Assembly: GCF_009831235.1 (NCBI RefSeq)
Contig: NZ_WUUL01000004.1
Span: 124,001-188,000, forward strand
Origin: Shimazuella alba
Lineage (GTDB): Bacteria > Bacillota > Bacilli > Thermoactinomycetales > Thermoactinomycetaceae
Length of the DNA stretch: 64,000 bases
Direction: 5' to 3'
Positions 58,752-64,000 of this stretch are shown one piece after another. The notes beneath the pieces were generated by a model. The model was not told where the DNA came from and searched no databases. It saw only the letters and a list, made by a program, of their open reading frames with translations. Both the position numbers and the translations under genes were made by a program. How positions within the stretch are numbered: position 1 is the stretch's first letter; each line of letters begins with the position of its first letter.

Positions 58752-60857
58752 ATGGGAAAAAGTCAACGAGATTCTTTTCTTCAAGGACAATGGAAAACTA
58801 ATTTTTCCATACAGATGCTTATTTACGCGATCTTTGGGGTCGCGTTCTATTTGTTGTTATTGCCGCATGCTTTACCACAATTTGTCGATATAAAAGTTGG
58901 TAAAGTAAGCCGGGAAACAATAATATCCCCAATTACAAAAATAGATGAGACGGCAACGAAGTTAGCGCAAGATAGGGCAGTAGAATCAGTTGATCCACAG
59001 TATACAAAAAATGAAGAGCTTACCAACAGCCAAATTGAAAAAATCGATTTGGTATTTGCTGATGCCAGAAGAATCATTGCGGATAAAACACTAACAGAAC
59101 CTGAAAAAATAAAGAGTCTAAAAGATGCAATTACCAAAGAATTGCCTGAGGAGTTCTATTACAAGTTGGTTCGTACCCCAGAAAATGAGTTAACAGATTT
59201 GCGGTTGACAACAAGGGATATCGTTTCCGATCTTTTAGAAGAGGGGATACGTACGCAAGAGTTAGCAAGTAAAAAAGATCAAGTTGATCGCATGCTTGTT
59301 ATTTCTTCGTTATCTAGTAATTCTCGTTATTTAGCGCGTGAAATGGCAAGGTATTTTTTAATCGCAAACGAATTGTATGATCAAAAAAAGACTGATTCTC
59401 TCAAAGAAGCGGCGAAGGATTCGGTTGATTCTATCCCGATTAAGAAAGGCCAAGTACTTGTATCATCTGGTGAAGTAGTAACGGATGACCAATATCGAAA
59501 ACTGACTGAAATGGGAATTATTCGTGAGCAGACCAATTTCCTTCCTTATGTGGGATTACTGCTCTTCGTAGCTTTGATTCTTGCCATCTTTCGTTTTTAT
59601 GTGCAGCGCTTTCATTCTTTTGTTCATGCGGATAATAGCCAACTTTTGTTATTGATCTCTATTCTATTACTTACGCTTATTGGCATGAAGATTGTTACAT
59701 TAGGACAAAATTTAGAATGGAGTACGGTAGGCTTTCTAGCACCTGTAGCGCTGGGAACGATGCTCATTACTTTATTGTTAAATTCCAAACTGTCTATTTC
59801 AGCAAGCCTGATCTTATGTGTCGCTTCTAGTATGTTTTTTAAAGGAGATAACCAGTTTTTGTTTGATTTCCGTTTTGGTCTCATCGCATTGATCAGTGGG
59901 ATCATAAGTACGTTTGCATTAGATGATGTCAAACGAAGGAGTGCTGTTTTAAAAGCAGGTGTATTAACTTCATCAATCAGTATGATTGTCATTCTTGCTC
60001 TTTACACCTTAACTCCAACAGAGAGTGATATAACACAGCTGTTTCAATCTCTATTGTTTGGTTTTATCGGTGGTATTTTCTCTGCTGTACTTACGATTGG
60101 GTTTTTACCTTATTTTGAAACATTGTTTGGGATATTATCACCGCTCAGACTATTAGAATTAAGTAACCCTAATCATCCATTATTACAAGATCTACTATAC
60201 AAAGCACCAGGAACTTATCACCACTCGATTATTGTAGGTAATTTAGCGGAAGCTGCGGCAGAATCAATTGGAGCAGATGGTTTTCTGGCACGAGTAGGAG
60301 CATACTACCATGATGTTGGAAAACTAAAACGGCCACAGTTTTTTATCGAAAATCAAATACATCGGGATAATCCTCATGATAAGATTTCGCCAAACTTAAG
60401 CAAAACGATTATTTTATCCCATCCTCGTGATGGAGTAGAGATGTTAAAAGTACATCGGATTCCAAAAGCAATCCAAGATATCGCTGCACAACACCATGGA
60501 ACGACACTACTAAAATTCTTTTACTATCGCGCTTTGGAACAAAGCAATGGAACAAAAGTAATCGAAGAAGATTATCGCTATCCAGGTCCCAAAGCTCAAT
60601 TTAAAGAAGCAGCTATCGTTGGGATTGCGGACTGTGTAGAAGCAGCAGTTCGTTCCATATCAAAGCCAAGCCCATCTCGAATTGAAAATATGATTGGAAA
60701 AATCATACGTGATCGTTTAGAAGATGGCCAGTTTCATGAATGTGACCTAACGTTCAAAGAATGCAATACGATTGCCAAAGCAATGGCTGCAACCCTACAA
60801 GGGATCTTCCATTCGCGTATTGAGTATCCAGATGATATTCCAAAAGGTGGAAAATAA
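58752..60857 (+). CDS. pgpH: 7TM-HD cyclic-di-AMP phosphodiesterase (PgpH type)
   Basis: A 701-residue YqfF/PgpH protein: N-terminal helix, extracellular 7TMR-HDED domain (about 50-250), seven transmembrane helices (about 270-460), then a cytoplasmic HD domain with APGTYHHSIIVGNL (about 492), YYHDVGKL (HD about 519) and AAQHHGTTL. It degrades c-di-AMP. It starts 2 bases after phoH, and ybeY follows directly. Confidence 0.95.
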   Translation: MGKSQRDSFLQGQWKTNFSIQMLIYAIFGVAFYLLLLPHALPQFVDIKVGKVSRETIISPITKIDETATKLAQDRAVESVDPQYTKNEELTNSQIEKIDLVFADARRIIADKTLTEPEKIKSLKDAITKELPEEFYYKLVRTPENELTDLRLTTRDIVSDLLEEGIRTQELASKKDQVDRMLVISSLSSNSRYLAREMARYFLIANELYDQKKTDSLKEAAKDSVDSIPIKKGQVLVSSGEVVTDDQYRKLTEMGIIREQTNFLPYVGLLLFVALILAIFRFYVQRFHSFVHADNSQLLLLISILLLTLIGMKIVTLGQNLEWSTVGFLAPVALGTMLITLLLNSKLSISASLILCVASSMFFKGDNQFLFDFRFGLIALISGIISTFALDDVKRRSAVLKAGVLTSSISMIVILALYTLTPTESDITQLFQSLLFGFIGGIFSAVLTIGFLPYFETLFGILSPLRLLELSNPNHPLLQDLLYKAPGTYHHSIIVGNLAEAAAESIGADGFLARVGAYYHDVGKLKRPQFFIENQIHRDNPHDKISPNLSKTIILSHPRDGVEMLKVHRIPKAIQDIAAQHHGTTLLKFFYYRALEQSNGTKVIEEDYRYPGPKAQFKEAAIVGIADCVEAAVRSISKPSPSRIENMIGKIIRDRLEDGQFHECDLTFKECNTIAKAMAATLQGIFHSRIEYPDDIPKGGK

Positions 60858-61325
60858 ATGGTGAATATCGAATTAGAAGTAGAAGTATCGATGACTGAAG
60901 AAGAAAAAGCTGCGGTTGACCGCATAACAGAAGTACTAGAGAAAGTAGCAGAAGTAGAAAAATTACCAGCAGTCTCCGTTTCGATAACATTGGTTGACAA
61001 TGAGCGAATTCAAGAAATCAATCGAGAGCACCGACAAAAAGATACAGTTACCGATGTTCTCTCTTTTCCGCTATTCCATGATCGATCAGAATGGGTACAA
61101 GAGGATTGGGAGGATTCGATTCAACTGGGTGATATTATTCTCGCTCTTCCGCGTGCAAAGGAACAGGCTTTGGAATATGAACACTCTCTTCTTCGGGAAG
61201 TATCTTTTCTTGTTGTTCATGGTTTTTTACATCTTCTTGGCTACGACCATGAGACAAAAGAAGAAGAAAAAGAGATGTTTTCTATTCAAGAAGAAGTCTT
61301 GTTGCAACTTGGCATTACTAGGTAG
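60858..61325 (+). CDS. ybeY: Endoribonuclease/rRNA maturation factor YbeY
   Basis: A 155-residue YbeY. The zinc motif HGFLHLLGYDHE (His about 118, 122, 128) and TDVLSFPL (about 63) are complete. It takes part in 16S rRNA 3'-end maturation and ribosome quality control. ATG follows the pgpH stop without a gap; GGTGGA is upstream. The order phoH-pgpH-ybeY-dgkA-era is the standard cluster. Confidence 0.95.
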   Translation: MVNIELEVEVSMTEEEKAAVDRITEVLEKVAEVEKLPAVSVSITLVDNERIQEINREHRQKDTVTDVLSFPLFHDRSEWVQEDWEDSIQLGDIILALPRAKEQALEYEHSLLREVSFLVVHGFLHLLGYDHETKEEEKEMFSIQEEVLLQLGITR

Positions 61326-61336
61326 GAGGGATTTAT

Positions 61337-62023
61337 ATGTGGATGGCCAAATTGCTAAAAAGCTTTCGATATGCTATTGAAGGCCTAAAGTATGCGGTCA
61401 TCACCCAACGCAATATGCGTATCCACTTTATTACTGCGTTGGTGGTTTTGCTTTTAAGTCTGTGCTTGCCTCTTTCTAAATTAGAGGTTCTTATATTATT
61501 TGTCTCGATAACATTGGTGTTGTTTGCAGAGCTTATCAATACTTCGATCGAAACCGTTGTGGATATGGTAACAAAAGAGTACCATCCTTTAGCAAAAATT
61601 GCGAAGGATGTGGCGGCTGGTGCTGTATTTCTAACAACTGGACTTGCCTTTATAGTGGGTACAAGTATTTTTTTTCCTTATTTACGCTTTATCCATCGCA
61701 GTATCGCAGAGCATTCACTCTATCCACCGACGATCGGACTTACTGTCATTGTCTTATTTGATTTTTTTGCTACCTTATTGCTAAAAGTATGGATATCTCG
61801 TTATTGGAAAAACTGGGAACCGAGTCTCAATATGTCCCTTACTTTTTGTGTGGCTACTTTGATTATTTTAGTTATCTGGCAGTTGCCTATCAGTATTTTG
61901 GTACTCTTTTTAACTGGAATCGCTGTTTCATCAAGTATGAAACAAACTAGTAACTATCATACGCTGTATTTAGGTGCTATCATGGGCGTTGTGGTTGCGG
62001 TTCTTGGATTGCAACTTTTATAA
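61337..62023 (+). CDS. dgkA: Diacylglycerol/undecaprenol kinase, C-terminally extended
   Basis: A 228-residue protein. Residues 1-115 or so are a Gram-positive DgkA (undecaprenol kinase): FRYAIEGLKYAVITQRNMRIH, LFAELINTSIETVVD and AKDVAAGAVFL. A further roughly 110 residues add about three or four hydrophobic helices, unlike the about 123-residue B. subtilis enzyme; this tail may be a PAP2-like or unrelated membrane part. ATG has GGAGGG 6 bases upstream. cdd, which separates dgkA and era in B. subtilis, is absent. Confidence 0.88.
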   Translation: MWMAKLLKSFRYAIEGLKYAVITQRNMRIHFITALVVLLLSLCLPLSKLEVLILFVSITLVLFAELINTSIETVVDMVTKEYHPLAKIAKDVAAGAVFLTTGLAFIVGTSIFFPYLRFIHRSIAEHSLYPPTIGLTVIVLFDFFATLLLKVWISRYWKNWEPSLNMSLTFCVATLIILVIWQLPISILVLFLTGIAVSSSMKQTSNYHTLYLGAIMGVVVAVLGLQLL

Positions 62024-62160
62024 AGTGGATTGATGATGGGTTTATGTGGAGTCAGCATTATATCAGATTTGCCAAATTCAGTTATATTTTGTGATGCTTG
62101 TTGCTAAATGATGAAGTAATCATGCTCGCCTGATATGCCTGTTATACTTTTTAACTTCCA

Positions 62161-62211
62161 AGGGAGTAACCAAACAGTTATTGTCACTGAACTACTCCCT
62201 CTTGCTTTTCA
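62161..62211 (+). terminator. Terminator/attenuator-like hairpin before era
   Basis: AGGGAGTA (62161-62168) and TACTCCCT (62193-62200) close a stem with an inner CAGT/ACTG pairing, followed by CTTGCTTTT. It stands 16 bases before the era ribosome site, so it ends the dgkA transcript or attenuates era. The rest of 62024-62226 shows nothing clear. Confidence 0.6.
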
Positions 62212-62226
62212 AAGAGGAGGATTTAC

Positions 62227-63129
62227 ATGTCGAATAAATTTCGTTCAGGTTTTGTTGCACTCATCGGTCGCCCAAATGTAGGAAAATCGACATTGATGAA
62301 CGAAGCAATTGGCCAAAAAATTGCTATCATGTCAGACAAGCCTCAAACGACCAGAAATCAGATTCGTGGGATTTATACAGATGATAAAGCACAGGTCATA
62401 TTTTTAGACACTCCAGGAATCCATAAACCAAAATCTAAGTTGGGCGAATACTTGGTGAAAACTGCTCAAAATGCATTTTCAGAAGTAGATTTGATTCTCT
62501 TTTTAGTAGATGCAGAGGAAGGTTTAGGTGGTGGAGATCAATACATAATAGAGCGTTTGAAAGGTATTTCCACCCCTGTATTTTTAGTGGTGAATAAGAT
62601 CGATAAAGTTCACCCAGATGAACTTTTGCCTTTTATAGATCAATACCGCAACCTTCATGATTTTAGTGAGATTGTACCTATTTCTGCATTACAAGGAAAC
62701 AATACAGAACGCTTATTAGACCTCATTAAAGACCGATTACCAGAAGGTCCTATGTACTACCCAGAGGACCAAGTGACGGATCATCCGGAAAAATTTATCA
62801 TGGGTGAGATTATTAGGGAAAAAGTGTTAGAATTGACACACGAAGAAATACCCCATTCCGTAGCAGTGGTTGTTGAAGAAACAAAATTAAGAGATAACCA
62901 ACAGACCTTGTATTTACGTGCAGCGATCGTTGCGGAGCGAAAATCCCAAAAAGGGATTTTGATTGGCAAGCAAGGAGCGATGCTAAAGCAAGTTGGAAAA
63001 CTTGCTCGAGAAGAAATGGAACGTTTATTTGGATATCGCATATTCTTGGATTTATGGGTGAAAGTACGCAAAGATTGGCGTAATGAATTCCAATATCTGA
63101 GGGAATATGGCTATCGAAACGAGGAGTAA
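62227..63129 (+). CDS. era: GTPase Era
   Basis: A 300-residue Era. G motifs GRPNVGKST (about 14), TTRNQIRG (G2), DTPGIHKP (about 62) and NKIDKV (about 123); the KH domain contains [19 protein letters not shown] (about 247-265). It binds the 3' end of 16S rRNA in 30S assembly. ATG has GAGGAGG 6-7 bases upstream. Confidence 0.97.
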   Translation: MSNKFRSGFVALIGRPNVGKSTLMNEAIGQKIAIMSDKPQTTRNQIRGIYTDDKAQVIFLDTPGIHKPKSKLGEYLVKTAQNAFSEVDLILFLVDAEEGLGGGDQYIIERLKGISTPVFLVVNKIDKVHPDELLPFIDQYRNLHDFSEIVPISALQGNNTERLLDLIKDRLPEGPMYYPEDQVTDHPEKFIMGEIIREKVLELTHEEIPHSVAVVVEETKLRDNQQTLYLRAAIVAERKSQKGILIGKQGAMLKQVGKLAREEMERLFGYRIFLDLWVKVRKDWRNEFQYLREYGYRNEE

Positions 63130-63224
63130 AAAATAACCAAAAACTTACAACAACTTTGTCTCATAGAAATAATGCTCCTAGGTCATGCTAACTCTGATAC
63201 CCTCTTTAGAAAGGAAGAAACTCG

Positions 63225-63365
63225 GTGCGAAATTTCTCATGGAGCTGTTTTCAGGTAACGGGTAGCATCGATGCATATCTTTTGTACAAAGATATGGAGG
63301 CTATAACTGTGAAGAAGGAAGATGACCAGTTAGAAGACGTTGAGCAGAACGAAGAGGCTAAGTAG
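63225..63365 (+). CDS. yqzL: YqzL-like small protein
   Basis: A 46-residue protein starting at GTG 63225 (AAAGGA 9-10 bases upstream). It begins MRNFSWSCFQVTGSIDAYLLYKD-type sequence, matching YqzL (FTWNVFSQTGNVDTYLLFKE in B. subtilis), then an acidic tail (EDDQLEDVEQNEEAK) to TAG 63363-63365. It sits between era and recO as in Bacillus. Function unknown. recO starts 11 bases later. Confidence 0.85.
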   Translation: MRNFSWSCFQVTGSIDAYLLYKDMEAITVKKEDDQLEDVEQNEEAK

Positions 63366-63376
63366 AAAGGACAGCA

Positions 63377-64000
63377 ATGATCATACGATTGCAAGGATTA
63401 GTGCTTCGTAATAAGGCATACGGGGAAAGTGATCAATTACTTTTTATTTTTACTCGTGAGCGTGGCAGAGTAAGTATGATAGTAAGAGGTTCTAAAAAAC
63501 CAAGAAGTCGTTTTGGAGCAGTCACAGAACCTTTTACCATTGCTGATTTTGTTTGTTATCAGCATAGTCCAACCAGTATGCCATCCCTTTCACAAGCAGA
63601 TATCATTCATCATAATCAAATGATACGTTCTGACTTGTTGTTAACTGCATATGGGGCATATTGGTTGGAATTAGTAGATCGAGTGATTGTTGAGAAAGAA
63701 CCCTCTGTCACTTTATATAACCAACTTGGATTACTACTTGCCCAATTAAATGAAGGGAAGGACCCTGAGATTTTAACTCGTCTGCTAGAACTTGCAGTCC
63801 TTCAAGAAGCTGGATACAAGCCTGTCTTTTCTCAATGTGCAAATTGTGGTGCTTCTTGGAAAAATGGAGAAGCAACTGCTTTTTCTCTCACACAAGGGGG
63901 GATGGTGTGCACCAATTGTATGACACCAAGAGACATGAGTATTAAACCAGCAACTGCTTATTATTTACGTATTTTAAATGATTTGTCAGCAGATCAATTA
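63377..64000 (+). CDS. recO: DNA repair protein RecO, 5' part (runs off the window)
   Basis: The first 208 codons of RecO. An N-terminal OB fold (LQGLVLRNKAYGESDQLLFIFT, RGRVSMIVRGSKKPRSRFG, about 5-45) is followed by the helical domain and a zinc motif CANCGA...CTNC (about 155-177). RecO loads RecA with RecF/RecR. ATG 63377 has AAAGG 6 bases upstream; the frame is open at 64000. Confidence 0.95.
   Translation, partial: MIIRLQGLVLRNKAYGESDQLLFIFTRERGRVSMIVRGSKKPRSRFGAVTEPFTIADFVCYQHSPTSMPSLSQADIIHHNQMIRSDLLLTAYGAYWLELVDRVIVEKEPSVTLYNQLGLLLAQLNEGKDPEILTRLLELAVLQEAGYKPVFSQCANCGASWKNGEATAFSLTQGGMVCTNCMTPRDMSIKPATAYYLRILNDLSADQL

Noticed and set aside
1-64000. CRISPR arrays, tRNA and rRNA genes
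   Set aside because: No regularly spaced repeats, cloverleaf-like segments or rRNA-like stretches were found when reading the window.

Overview
The window looks like chromosome of a low-GC, Gram-positive, endospore-forming bacterium of the Bacillales. Thermoactinomycetaceae would fit, but that placement is inference. The right two thirds follow the Bacillus order gpr - spoIIP - yqxA - lepA - hemW - hrcA - grpE - dnaK - dnaJ - prmA - rsmE - mtaB - yqeW - rpsU - yqeY - nfeD - floA - yqfC - yqfD - phoH - yqfF - ybeY - dgkA - era - yqzL - recO. Most genes use A/T-ending codons, consensus Shine-Dalgarno sites and U-tailed terminators.

Left part (1-15 kb): a GH6 cellulase-like protein, a LysE exporter, an amino acid:Na+ symporter, an FAD oxidoreductase, a TudS/DUF523 protein, and a NatKR-NatAB-type locus in which three of four genes carry a small indel. 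An ECF sigma/anti-sigma pair, a broken copper-storage (DUF326) gene, ccdC and rpsT follow.

The main finding is at 15.2-26.6 kb. The spore protease gene gpr is cut in two by a 10.3 kb element that ends in a large serine recombinase gene. The two junctions share GGAGTTCC. Recombination across the central GT would rebuild an uninterrupted gpr of about 363 codons and release a circle whose joint is a longer dyad. This has the logic of the sigK skin element, here in gpr. An alpha/beta-type SASP, the substrate of GPR, is encoded at 56.0 kb. The element carries an ArsR/SRPBCC pair, a TnpB relic with its omega-RNA-like end, a UvrA-like ATPase, a CAP-domain secreted protein, small ORFs and one foreign-looking gene.

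A second pattern is about ten solitary genes, on either strand, placed in gaps of the conserved backbone (near 0, 0.3, 0.8, 22, 26.7, 27.3, 28.2, 31.3, 31.9 and 47.6 kb). Their codons are visibly richer in G/C-ending forms than those of their neighbours. Eight of the ten have a strong 3' hairpin or hairpin pair without a U tract; the one at 28.2 kb has only a weak stem. Two of them (31.3 and 31.9 kb) are probable paralogues bracketed by ACTC(C)-N4-GGAGT hairpins and share a second, covarying hairpin. They may be gene cassettes from one foreign source; the origin is unknown.

The heat-shock operon (promoter plus CIRCE, hrcA, grpE, dnaK, dnaJ) has an archaeal-like (group III) chaperonin inserted between hrcA and grpE. 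The leaders of hrcA and of the chaperonin share a TGACA-N19-GTAGATAA module within an inverted repeat. A TetR/Rph-like resistance pair and an AbrB/Doc-type toxin-antitoxin pair are further accessory genes. No tRNA, rRNA or CRISPR array was seen.
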